A stretch of DNA of 64,000 nt, taken from contig CAJNOI010000010.1 of assembly GCA_905250115.1 (NCBI GenBank), forward strand, positions 1,237,071 to 1,301,070, read 5' to 3'. The translations under genes and the position numbers were made by a program. Each line of letters begins with the position of its first letter. Position 1 is the first letter of the stretch. Below, piece by piece: positions 45,114 through 56,687 of the stretch. Below the pieces are notes generated by a model, which was not told the origin of the DNA, did not search any database, and was given only the letters and a program-made list of their open reading frames with translations. This DNA is from Adineta steineri. Lineage: Eukaryota; Rotifera; Eurotatoria; Adinetida; Adinetidae.

Positions 45114-48071
45114 AGCAGTGATACAACAACATTATATTTGTGCAATATCTTTATTATCATAGAAATAGATCAGTCTCTAACTAAAAAGAGACACGATTTT
45201 ATTTTGTTTTTTTGTATAATGAAATGTTATTTTATCTTGTTTTTGTTTTTATAGAGAAATTTTTTCTTATCTTTCATTCAATGAATAAAGAAAATTTTTG
45301 ACAGCGAATTAAAGATTCTTAAAAGTGAGAGTAAAGGGTGACGAGCCGGCTAGCAACCAGTTAGCAACTGCATTCTCAAATTTTTTGTGGTTTCTTTATA
45401 TATTAAAATAAAGCTGTGTAATTCAGTACACATATATTTAATACGATCTCGTAGTTAATATACAAATGTTGATCAATATTGTCTTATGAATGTATATTTT
45501 GTTATTTTGATAGATGTATTCCATACCCTACATATTCAATATCTATTTTCATCGAAAGAATTGAAGTTATATTAAATAGCAAATAACTAGTGGAGCACAA
45601 TAACTAATCTTTTCCTGCTGCTTGTTTTCAATAATATTGAGTTTTTCATTGTTTGGTTTTCGTGGAATTTAATTTATTGACGTATGTTAGAAGTACACTT
45701 GGACAAGAACGATTATCATCTTTAGCATCAATAAATATAGAAAAATATTATCAGATCGATATTGATATCATTGTAACCGATTTTATATAGAAAAAAATGA
45801 AAGAAAAAAAATATTTTGAAATTAAATAAAAGAATTGTATGTTTTCTACAATTAATACATATTTACGAATAAATATTCGGAAAACTTTTATGTGAGTGTC
45901 AAGTCTCACACCCAATGGTCAGTGGACGCAGACAGTTAGAAAGACGAACATGAACCTTTACTAACTCGGTTTGAGTGAATTTGTTTTCAAGAAAAAACGT
46001 TAACCTGTTATAAGACTCTTAATTTACTCTCTGATGAATTAGTATGCAAAGTTCAGCACTATGGCTTTAAAAATTAAGTTTATTAAAAAAGCTTCTACTA
46101 CAGAACCCATCAGTATGTGGAAGGGTATACACTATACAGCCTTATTCAAAAGTTTATTGCGTTCCGTAAAAAAATTGAAGCTGCGCCGCCCATGTCTTCA
46201 TGTAAATATAGAAGAAAATCCGCTTGACTAAGAATTCTTTCATTAGTATTGTAAAGTCTTTAAGAAATAGAGAATGTGAGGATGTGCGAGTAGGTCTCAA
46301 TATATGGTATACATGAAAATCATATCAATACCCACACCGATTTATTACTTTAGAAATTATGCATAATTAAATATCTTTTCTCTCTGATGAGCAGAAATTG
46401 TTCTATAATTGTGTATTGAAATTACGCAACTGATACAATTTTTTTTATGATCGAGAACAAAGAACAATTAACAGACTTATTATTAAGAAACTTTTTCTCT
46501 TATTTTAATTAAATCATTAGTGAAATTGGAAAATTCATATATGTATCTAATGAACAATATCAAGTAAAGATTACTTATTGGCTTTTAAATTCATTATGAA
46601 CAATTATGATTAACAAATCATATTATAAAACCAAAGAATTTATAAATAAAATAAAACAAATGTCTAACGTTTAAAATACTCTCAAAATATTTTCATCATA
46701 AATTAAACAGTTGTAATGAAAAAATCTTTGGTCTCTCTTCTCTAGTAATATAAAACAGAATGAATGAGAAATATATAAAAACATTTCTTATTTAAATATC
46801 ATCAATCAACTTCAAAGATTTTATGATAAAAAGGAAAATATTAATTCAATCGAAATCAAGAGTTTTCTAATAGCATATTGAAAGATGGATTAAAAACTTT
46901 TCGCAAAAAATGAGATACACAAATACGAATGAAATAGGATCTTGAAACTTGATGAAAAAGAATATACAAAAAACATAATTTCGCTCAAAAATCGTAGAAG
47001 TACTGAGATGATGAATATCAATTTCAATAATTCTCAGAACTAGGGTCAGCGAGTGTTTTCATATGAATACATGTATCTTTGTCCCAGTAAGTGATAACAT
47101 ATCGTTTTAATTTGAGGATATTTTGTACTCAAACTTGTGTAGTCATTCTCGAACGGCATAAAAGTTCAAAATATGATTTATAATTATATCTAAATCATTC
47201 TTGTACTTTTTTTTCTATATGTTAAACACCTACGTGTATATTCTTTACTTATTCTAATCTTTTATGATAGATGAATCTGGGGAAAACTATGATTTTACTT
47301 TTCCTAACGTTATTAAAAATATTTTGATTTATTAAGTCAATGACAGATTCTAAATAATAAAAAGCATGTTTTTTTGTCTTCTTTTAAATTTTGTAATAAA
47401 GTCTTCATTTAGTACATTTATATGAATGATAAATGGACAAAAATTATTTTTATAGGTATGAAGTGCGCTGATGAATTTGTTTTTGTTTCATTTATATTAA
47501 GAGTCGAATTAGTCAAGTACTCACTTAAATGTACAGTATATCATCGAAATCATACGATGCATCAATATTTTCAGTTCGTAACGCTTTATTGATAAGTTTA
47601 TAGATCAATGCATCTAGATTATAACTTTTAACTCCCTTCTAAAATTTCCGAAAAACCAGTTGAAACATCTACAGTTTCTTCCATTTTGAAGATGAGTAGC
47701 GTGTTCCAATAGTTAACTACTATTATAATTCAACTCGTTGGATACATCGATAGTCTTAAAAAACCAAGAAACTGCAGCTATTTCTACTGATTTTTTAGAT
47801 TGTTCAGGAGGGGATCAGATATAAACCCTGTTGATACTAAAACGGTTAATAGCTCGATTAGATTTATAACTTGTTTCAAATTCGACGATATTTTGTGAAA
47901 TTCATATATATTTTACGAAAGAAAATAGTGAGTGTAAACTATAAGCCAAAGTTTTGCGCCTCTCCTACTATTTGAAAGATGAGGCTCTAATGGTTATACA
48001 TATATAAAATTATTTTTAATCGAATGTAAACTAGCTGCGAAATGAATCAAACAGAACAAGTTACTTTTTTA
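45114..48071. other. Long AT-rich spacer without recognised genes
   Basis: About 3 kb with no family-like open frame of note. It holds a TGTGGG-type hairpin near 46274-46338 and a small perfect stem TGTGAG/CTCACA near 45892-45912. Nothing else is supportable. Confidence 0.5.
46274..46338. repeat. Dispersed hairpin-like element
   Basis: AATGTGAGGATGTGCGAG on the left faces ATACCCACACCG on the right over about 30 bp. Composition and spacing match the other dispersed copies; base pairing is weaker. Confidence 0.4.
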
Positions 48072-48575
48072 ATGTTGTTATTCAGGAAATCTACTCTACT
48101 GTATGCATTCATTCTGTCTATAGTATTATTGTTTCCAATATCAACATCTCTCTCCCCGTGAGTATTAATGAAAGATAAATTTCTTTATGTACACCAGTTA
48201 AGCAAATAAGTGTATATTTTATCGCTGTTTACATACATCTAACTCAAAAAAATCAAACAATGATATAAAAAATTATAATAGCTGCTTACAAACAACATAT
48301 TTCTAACAATAAATATTCTATTCTTTTTAATATTTCTCAATGTGTGTTGTACAGCATTTTACGTCATTCCCTGACTTTCTCTTTTTTTTTACTTTTGCAA
48401 ATAGTCATAATAAATATTATTTAATAAAATCATTTACTTCTATATTTTATTTCACAGATTTATCATATTAACACAAAATAAAAACTCACATCTGACAGTA
48501 TTTTATTCACAAATAACTTTAAGAAAAGGAAATATGATTAATGGTTCTAGTGACGTAGGATTTATTTTTCTTTAA
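48072..48575 (+). CDS. Possible small secreted protein, two exons
   Basis: Exon 1 (48072-48157) begins ATG and encodes a strong signal peptide (MLLFRKSTLLYAFILSIVLL) ending at a GTGAGT donor. After a 300-nt intron an acceptor TTCACAG leads into 48458-48575, which continues in phase (FIILTQNKNSHLTVFYSQ) to TAA. The joined product is about 67 residues, with no cysteines. The in-phase splice and signal peptide are the only support; there is no family match, and exon 2 may be chance. It could also be the 5' part of the membrane NHL gene's region, but its own stop argues against that. Confidence 0.35.
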
Positions 48576-48798
48576 TTAAGAAGAAGCAGAGAAATTTATT
48601 TCATTTTCACATTCTTTTTAATCATCTCACATAAGAAAAAATCAAAACTTTATTTTAACACTGTTTTATTTTGATTTAAATCGATTATTAATAAGACATC
48701 AAATATCATAAATATAAAAACAATATTCAATGAGGGATAACTTATGTTTTCTTGATTTTAGATTGTAAAAGTATTCAAGTTTGGATAGAACAACAACT

Positions 48799-50455
48799 AT
48801 GAACATGAATAACAGAGTTGAACCTGATGAAGTAATGTATTAAAGAGAAAGAAAACAATAATCTTATTTTCTTTTTGAATATTTTAGTCTATTGAAGTTA
48901 ACTCTGATACAACACGATTACGAACATTGTATGTAAATATTATGAATTACAATAAATTATCAAAAGAATTTCTTATTTTAGATACAAACATTTTCGGAAA
49001 AGAAAGCTAATTTGGATAATATTTTCCATTATTTTAATTGTTGTAATTATACTTGTGTCAACAATTACTGCTACAATGAAAAAAACAAAGAAGGAGAAAA
49101 CAACAACAACAACAAGTGAATTGTTGACAACAACAACGACAAGTGGTATGATTTTATTGAAATTAGTTCATTTCTTATTTCAAAGAATTCATAAAAGAGA
49201 AATTATTGTTAAATTTAGTTTTTCTTATCCAATCTTAGATATTTTATTTGAATAATGACATAAAATAGTTTAATCTTCGATGAACGACAGTCAGATATTA
49301 TCGTTGTATAGAATAAGATGGAAGGGCTCACCGAAAGATGAATGAGAATGTGCTATCGAATTCATAGTTCATTCATCTACATCCACACCAACATTCTAGG
49401 AGTTTATATGTAGCGAAACCAAAATATTACGTTGAATAAAAGAAAATGTTTTATTTTTAAGAAATAATTTTTAGATTGAAAGAAAAGAAGACAAAATTGA
49501 AATTTTTTTTTAATGTTTTATAGAACAATTAATTTCTTCTGTTATTATTAATAGCAATACGAAATGGAAACAGAATGCATCTACCGTTGCTGGAGGAAAT
49601 GGACCCGGAAGTGAATTAAATCAATTAAAGTATCCACAAGGTATTTATGTTGATAATGATGATCACAGTATTTATATTGCGGATAATGATAATCATCGTA
49701 TTGTTCGATGGGAATTTGGTGCAAACACTGGTACGATTGTTGCAGGTGGAAATGGACCTGGAAATGAAATATTTCGATTGAATACTCCAGTTGATGTAGT
49801 TCTTGATAAAGACAGGGAATATATCATCATTTGTGATCAGACCAACGCACGAGTGACACGATGGTCTCGTCAAAATAATCCGGATCCGGAAATATTAATA
49901 CATGGTATTGCTTGCCGTGGTTTAGCAATGGATAATAATGGAGATCTTTATATTTGTGACATGTTAAGAAATCAAGTCAAACGTTTTCAACAAGGAAATG
50001 AAGAAGGTACAGTTGTAGCGGGTGGCAATGGACCAGGAAATCACTTCAATCAACTCAGTCGACCTCACTATATCTTCGTCGATGAATATTATTCAGTTTA
50101 CGTAGCGGATTCTTGGAATAATCGTGTGATGAAATGGGAGAAAAATGCGACCGATGGTATTCTTGTTGCTCCAGGACAAGCTTCTAACGAAAATCCCAGT
50201 TCAATGTTTCAACCCATAGGTGTTATTGCTGATCATATGGGTAATATTTATGTGTTGACGCATGTAACTGATCAAATAATGCGCTGGTCGTCAGGTGCAA
50301 CAGCAGGTGTTCCTGTCGTTGGTGGAAAAGAATCCGGACCGGGGCTCACGCAGCTCTCACACCCATTTGATTTATCATTTGATCGTCAGGGTAATCTTTA
50401 TGTTGCTGATTTTGGCAACAATCGAATACAAAAATTCGATATTGATCGTGGCTGA
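48799..50455 (+). CDS. Membrane-anchored NHL-repeat protein
   Basis: Four exons, 48799-48831, 48888-48928, 48982-49145 and 49524-50455, join in phase. The short cytoplasmic N-terminus is basic (KHFRKRK), followed by one transmembrane helix (LIWIIFSIILIVVIILVSTI), a Thr-rich stalk, and an NHL beta-propeller. Six blades are recognisable by repeats of the type STVAGGNGPG...QLxxPxGIYVD...IYIADxxNHRIVRW. The layout is type II, with the propeller outside the cell. Such Thr-stalk NHL proteins form a large family in bdelloids; the ligand is unknown. The last blade is closed by FGNNRIQKFD before the stop. The third intron (378 nt) contains a hairpin element. Confidence 0.87.
49320..49402. repeat. Dispersed hairpin-like element (NHL intron)
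   Basis: Within the 378-nt intron of the NHL gene, AGATGAATGAGAATGTG faces CATTCATCTACATCCACACC; AGATGAATGA/TCATTCATCT pairs perfectly, and the C-rich end resembles the other copies. Confidence 0.5.
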
Positions 50456-51147
50456 AATAAGTTTTTGATGATAAAGTGACTTTTGATAAATAATTCTTTT
50501 TTGTCACTTTTAAAATATTTTTCATTAACAACGAATAAAGTTCATTAAAAATATGATTAATAATCTAATTTATCTTTCTACTTGTACAAACAATTTTTTT
50601 AGATTCCTTTTTTGATTTCTATACATGTTTTGCCAATCTATACAACACAATATTCCAATAAAAATTAGGGTGTGGGTGAAGATATAAAAGCATTTTAGAT
50701 GTACACCTGTGTCGCAACTCATACCCAAATTTTTCATTTACGTTATTTGAAATAAATATGCATTCTGATATATAAAAAACGTTTTAATAAAAAAAAAGGT
50801 TCGGATTGTTTTTTGCTGTCTCCAGAAAGTGAACATAGTCCGTTTGACTCATTTTCTCAATGAATATTAAAAAGAATCGAAGATAACAAAGTTGCGATAG
50901 TATAATTTATTACCAATGAACAACTTTTCAGAGAGAGAAAAGCCACACTTAAAAACATAGTTTCTCTCTCTAGACATTGTTATTCGATATTTAAAAGGAA
51001 TCAGACAATTAGAAAGTGTTCAATTGAATGAAATAGAATTACGTGTGAACACAACATGTACTGACAATCGCAACGAAATGAGCAACGTAAGAAAACAATG
51101 TTTTATTTATTTTTTTGTGGGCACAAATTCAGCAACTTTATTCATAT
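50456..51147. other. Intergenic region before GPCR
   Basis: About 0.7 kb with no supportable gene. A hairpin-type element with TTAGGGTGTGGGTGAAG on the left and CTCATACCCAAAT on the right lies at about 50665-50731. The rest is AT-rich. Confidence 0.5.
50665..50731. repeat. Dispersed TGTGGG hairpin-like element
   Basis: A G-rich left arm (GGGTGTGGGTGAAG) and a right end CACCTGTGTCGCAACTCATACCC separated by about 25 bp. Weakly paired, but of the same composition, length and orientation as the others. Confidence 0.45.
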
Positions 51148-52038
51148 TCATTGATCCGAAGTATAATGTTTTAANNNNNNNNNNNNNNNNNNNNNNNNNN
51201 NNNNNNNNNNNNNNNNNNNNNNNNNNNNNNNNNNNNNNNNNNNNNNNNNNNNNNNNNNNNNNNNNNNNNNNNNNGCTGAGATCCAAACTGGAAGATAATT
51301 AGTTAAAACATAAAAAATAGGCATAAGTACATGTGGTAAAGCTACTGTACTAATAAACGTAAAAAGAATAATAAGACGTGATAAAATAATTAGATCTCGA
51401 CGAATACTTGTATGATGATTAATAGCATGTAATGCTGTGGTTTTTGTATGAACATAATGTATTGTATAAAAATATAAGATCAATGTTGAAACAAATGGTA
51501 TTAAAAAAAGAAATGATAAACCAAGTAATGATCCAAGTAGATTTGTTGCCGCAATTTGACAATGATGCTCATGAGGTATATATTCAATACTACCAGCTAA
51601 TAAACTTGGTAATAACATTAATGCAGCTAACACCCATTGACCAATAGAAAGAATTGCATAAATACGAAAAGATTGATATTGAAGTCGTGTTGCATATACA
51701 ATTCGACATAATCGATATATAGCTTGAAGTAAATATGAATGAAAATAAACACATCCACTAACATATATAATATATGATTTAAAAACACAGCTTTTTACAT
51801 TAAATGAACTATTTGGATGTAATTGACCATATATAGAATTAAGACTCATTTCAGCAAAAAATGGACTGGCTACAAGATATGCGATATAACTATTAGCAAG
51901 CAATAAATAGCTAACTCTATCAGCTTTAACAATTGATCGACGACATAACATGGTTAAAAATAAAATAATTGTAACACATACTCCAGTGAGATCAAATATA
52001 ACAGTCAATGAATACAATACAATTTTTGTAACCACCAT
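51148..52038 (-). CDS. Seven-helix (class A-like) receptor with internal gap
   Basis: Minus strand, starting at ATG 52036-52038 (MVVTKIVLYSLTVIFDLTG); the open frame extends slightly upstream without an ATG, so a further 5' exon is possible. Six transmembrane helices are visible: TM1 LYSLTVIFDLTGVCVTIILF, TM2 VSYLLLANSYIAYLVASPFF, TM3 with a conserved Cys before it and an IYRLCRIVY segment where other class A receptors have DRY, TM4 with a single Trp (SIGQWVLAALMLLPS), TM5 and TM6 (LIILFTFISTVALPHVLMPI). TM7 and its NPxxY motif fall in the 100-N gap at 51175-51274. After the gap the frame stops after a few residues at 51148, but that tail depends on the gap length. Ligand unknown; many such receptors are bdelloid-specific. 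Confidence 0.78.
   Translation of the reverse strand: MVVTKIVLYSLTVIFDLTGVCVTIILFLTMLCRRSIVKADRVSYLLLANSYIAYLVASPFFAEMSLNSIYGQLHPNSSFNVKSCVFKSYIIYVSGCVYFHSYLLQAIYRLCRIVYATRLQYQSFRIYAILSIGQWVLAALMLLPSLLAGSIEYIPHEHHCQIAATNLLGSLLGLSFLFLIPFVSTLILYFYTIHYVHTKTTALHAINHHTSIRRDLIILSRLIILFTFISTVALPHVLMPIFYVLTNYLPVWISXXXXXXXXXXXXXXXXXXXXXXXXXXXXXXXXXXLKHYTSDQ
51175..51274. other. Assembly gap (100 N) in the receptor gene
   Basis: Exactly 100 N replacing most of TM7. True length unknown, so the C-terminal frame of the receptor is not reliable. Confidence 0.95.
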
Positions 52039-54422
52039 TTGTGAATATTCTTGAATAATTAAATTGAAAATCACTAATGAAAAATTTTTAATTATAAAAT
52101 ATTATATAAAATCTAAAAAATCCAAAAATAGATACATGAATTTTCTATATTAAAAAATTATTTTCACGAGTATAAGTTCGCAGCTGAGACATGTACGTGC
52201 CTGTTTGAGTTCAAAAAAACTTGAGGGTATATGACAGTAATCTTAGTAAAGAAAATACTTAAGATATGTACTGTCTCGATTCTATTTTAATACAATCAAA
52301 AAACGGGCTCTGTCTTATAAGAAAAAATACTGGTAGATAGTTTATGAAAAAAAAGCTAAACACTTTGAAAGACGCATTTCTGAATGGAGCTTATAAATGT
52401 TAAATATTAGCGCTTAAATAGATTATAAGATGCGTATATAATAATTCTTAGAAAAAAAACCAATACGCAATTGAGATAATCACGTTTGAGCTCATGTATT
52501 TCCTGTAATAAAATGAATTTTTTTTTTCATTACTTTATCAATGATATTAATTAAACAGCATGATTTAATTATGTCACATATATTCATTATACAGTAACTA
52601 TCGTTTCTAATTAAATTATAGAAAAAGTGATGACAAACTACGCATAACTATACATCTGAACATCATTTATCTAACATTTGATTCTATCAAGAAGAATGGG
52701 AAAGGATATTCGAAAATGCTTGTCATTCATTCTGCTGTGTTTTTCTCAATAAAAGCAGTAGTACTTATTCAAAAAAAAATGCGTCATTTTCTAGGAATAA
52801 AGGATTTTTCATCCTATTCTTTCTTGTCAGTCTACTACGTGACATATCCTTTGTTTAATTATACTCTCCTTTTGTATATCTAAGTCGTCATTTTTGCTTA
52901 TTAATTTATAGAAATGGAGTGCTAAATCTCTAAGGACAGATAAATTTCAAAGTAATTTCTGCATATTCTAATAATCATGTCAAGTTATGAAGTGCAAACC
53001 AAGCAAAATTTGATTTGAAGCAAATGAGAAATACAACATAAAATCTTATATTTAAAACTGTTTATATACTTTGATATTTCAGTATAGAATTTTACAAATA
53101 TTGAATTAGTTATCAACGAACAAGTATTATTTTTGCAATCAAACTTCCATTATGATCTATTATTCTAGCGATTCATTTCAAAAAAATGTCAATAATGGTT
53201 CTTATAATAATAGTTTTTGCTCCATAAATAACTTATATAAATATTACTACACGAACTATTTGAAAGCTATTGAACTTTGTTAGACAAACATTGACCTAGA
53301 CTTTATATAGTACTACTGTATTATGACATGACTAATTTCTTGGCATATTTGGAGTTACTCAATGCTTGATAGTTAATCTTTAATGACTTTTTTGAATAGA
53401 AAAAAAAATATAGTCTGAAAAAAGATTTTCTGGATGACGTATGTGACTAATTCCTGTCAGATGAAGATCAATTCGTCTACGATGATTAATATAAATACAT
53501 CTCATTTTTAATCTTTAGTAAAAAGTTTTAGAAAACATGATTTTGAATAAAGAACGTGGCAAAATTTCTGCAGTATTAACTTTCAACAAATATGTATTCA
53601 TACTCCACAATGTTACAAAAGAATGGAGAAAAAGAAATCTACTTTCATGCATCGTTGGAAATTGTCGTGAATGTTTCATAGTAAAGAAAATAATCAAAAA
53701 AGAGAAAAGACAAATTGCTGCTATTGGTTATTGGTAGACGTAGCTTTATTAACCCGTATTATAGGTACTTTTCAAAAATATGAGACTTCCAAGTAAATTA
53801 ATACTGAACGAACTGACAGGAGAATACACTGGTTAGTTATGTTGATTCCAGATCGGAGTCTTGTGTTAAGAATGGCCTTGAGAAGAATTTTTAGAGCATG
53901 AATGACGTTTTGTCAATAAAATATATGACAGGATTCAGATATAGTATGGATAATGTGTATAGAATGCGTCTATTTTAATTTAATCTACTACAAACTATAA
54001 TATAAGAGAAACTCTTTAACTACAATTATTTTTGTATTGTTTTTGACTATCTGTAATGGATTCCAAAAAACATTAGTTATTATCGTTTTTAAGCATCATG
54101 TCAAAATAGACATATTTGTGATTAAACAAGATGAAACTAAATACGTTACTTTTGAATGATCAGATGGAGAAAACGAGAAAATATTTAGTCTTTCTTGATG
54201 CTTGTTTTTGAATTAATATATACTTTTACTTGGAGACAAAATGAGTTCACAATTTTATCTTACATTTCGGTAATGGAGCGAATAGCGTATATGATTCTGT
54301 TCTTCTGATTAATGACATCGATACGTCTATAAACCTCTGATTCTCCTTCTTTTCTGTTCAGCATTTAATATTGTAGAGTATGAATATATATTTATTAAAA
54401 CTAATTCTATAATAATTTTCAG
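52039..54422. other. Gene-poor AT-rich region
   Basis: About 2.4 kb, including whatever promoter the receptor uses. The paired open frames at 53515-53737 on both strands have no signal peptide, domain or repeat. Nothing else is supportable. Confidence 0.5.
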
Positions 54423-55687
54423 ATACTAAGACTTCCAAGCTTTACAATTAGTACCAATTTACAACTTGCCACCTTATATATTCAATGTGATCTGTTAAAA
54501 TATACACAAAAATACCATTGTTCTTGTGTTGTTGATTCATTTCTTATTAAAAAATCTTTTGATGAGCTTTTTACAAGAGATTTTAATCGCCTGAAAAGAG
54601 AATATCCTGATTATGCAAAATTATTTAACAGATAAGCATCTTTTTAGATTTAATGATAGAAGAAACATGTATGTCATAGTTCAAGTATTATGTTTTTTTT
54701 AGAAAAATGCGTAATAGATGTGCAGAATGCATTCTTGTCTCATATGTGAACACATAAATCTATAGAAATTCGATAACATCAAAACTAACTTCTTACTATT
54801 GAAAGATAATAATTCATTGATTCTTGTTAATAAATGAAGAAAAATATCAATACTAATTAATAAAACATGAGCTCACTATTATTTATCTTTATGTAAAAGG
54901 TAGAATTACTCTAACACCATCTAATCGTATAGATCATATTGCTATTTTTAGAGAACTAATTCAAATTAAAAATCGTATCTATGGAGTTATACGTAAGACT
55001 CTTATTTTTAATAACCAACCTGGGCAAAATACTGAAAAATCATGGATTCTTTATCTTTTCAAATGATGTACTACATTTAGAAGAAGACATGAAAAAATGT
55101 GTGTTACTCATAGAATTTTACTATTATATATTCTGTGTAGATCCAATATGAACTTAGTTTTGGCAGTAATAAAGTTCATTATGTAAAACCTAAGGTTAAA
55201 GATGTGAATTTCACTTTGTACTATAAGAGTGTTCTCTACATATACATATAACAATTTGTGTAATTGATTTAGATTGGCGTATATAATTAATAAAGAGACA
55301 CAATAGTTATGTTATTATATGATACAGCATTCAAAGAGTACTTCTTTCTCGCGATAGAAAGTTGAACAGAAACATCCTTTCATCAACGAATCATCCTATT
55401 AAGTTTTTGATGATGATGAAATTCTGTTGATATAAACAAATTTAATCAAGAAGATTAGAAAAAAACAATTATATTTCTTTACGTTTATGCATCATCCCAT
55501 AACTTACAATAAGAGTATATAATATCTTTCATTAAATTATGTATTTTTAATTGTGTTATTGTATGCATAATAATTACTAGAGGATAAACATGGATTAATT
55601 AATAACATATACTTGTGTATCAGTGTAAATACTAAAGCATGCTATCATGAATGTTATGATCAACAAACAATAGAGATCGAAGAGTAA
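54423..55687 (+). pseudogene. Orphan coding-like exons, unrecognised gene or remnant
   Basis: Three separate stretches on the plus strand read like protein rather than AT-rich noise. First, 54423-54635, after an acceptor ATTTTCAG, encodes TLYIQCDLLKYTQKYHCSC and FDELFTRDFNRLKREYPDY before a stop. Second, near 54898-54990, GRITLTPSNRIDHIAIFREL and NRIYGVIR end at a GTAAG donor. Third, near 55622-55687, after TGTGTATCAG, a short NTKACYHECYDQQ tail ends at TAA. They may be exons of one gene, but the joins between them are not in obvious phase and no start exon was found. No family recognised. A decayed gene is equally likely. Confidence 0.25.
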
Positions 55688-56687
55688 AATAAATATATCT
55701 AATGAAATTTAACTACTAAATATTTGATTTAAAACTTTTAAGGTTAATCTCAAAAATAGACGATAAATAAAAAAAGATTTTAACTGATTATAAAAATCCA
55801 TTTACGCATTTGAGTATCTAGGGTCACCTGAAGAACATTGAGATATTCTTTTATTAAGATAAAAATATATTTCGGTCGATAGAAAAAATTCTACTTACGT
55901 TTAACAATCCCAATCATCTAACTTTTTTATTAAAATATGAATATTTACTATGACGTAGTAGAATATTCCATATCATCTATCAGAGTATGATAATAGAATT
56001 ATCCATATTTTCTAAGTGTATCATGTGCGTCATGATGTCTTTCCTTTTTCTGTTATGGTTTTGTCCAACTCATACACATATATATAGCTGTCGTTATATG
56101 TATGTATTATAAATATATCTTTTCATCTTTCGTTTCCTCTTCTCATCTGCAATAAAGATACCGTTTCCGAAGATCGTATTTTATTGAACATCAAGACGTG
56201 ACATTTACCAAATAAAACTTTACACGCACATCTAATTTGACCCATCACTAGTCTTTGTTCATGATTTGATTAGAAACTAATCATATTACTGACATAACTA
56301 ATAAGCACTTGTCAATGTTTTTCTAAACATAATATCATACTATGAGCATATGAATAGGAAATGTCAGATAATGCAACGGAAAAACTATCTTTATTACTGT
56401 AGATTATTTTAGTATGAGTACGATCACTTTTCGTAAATACAATAATAAAAACAAAGAACTGAATAGTTCAACACACATTTGAAGAAATTATATGGATTCC
56501 TATATTCATTTACTAGATATTTCTCTTTTCCTAATATATAATTAAATTCAGCCATTAAACATAATTAATCATTTATTTTAACTTGACATCAATAAGATAT
56601 ATATATAACAATATACAAAAAAATATGAATACACAATAGATTTTGTATATCTTTAGAAAACAAATCTGACATAATAATACCCATATT
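55688..56687. other. Intergenic region
   Basis: About 1 kb of AT-rich sequence downstream of the 53BP1-like gene. No supportable feature. Confidence 0.5.

Noticed and set aside
53515-53737. Overlapping open frames on both strands
   Set aside because: No signal peptide, domain or codon texture; open on both strands by chance.
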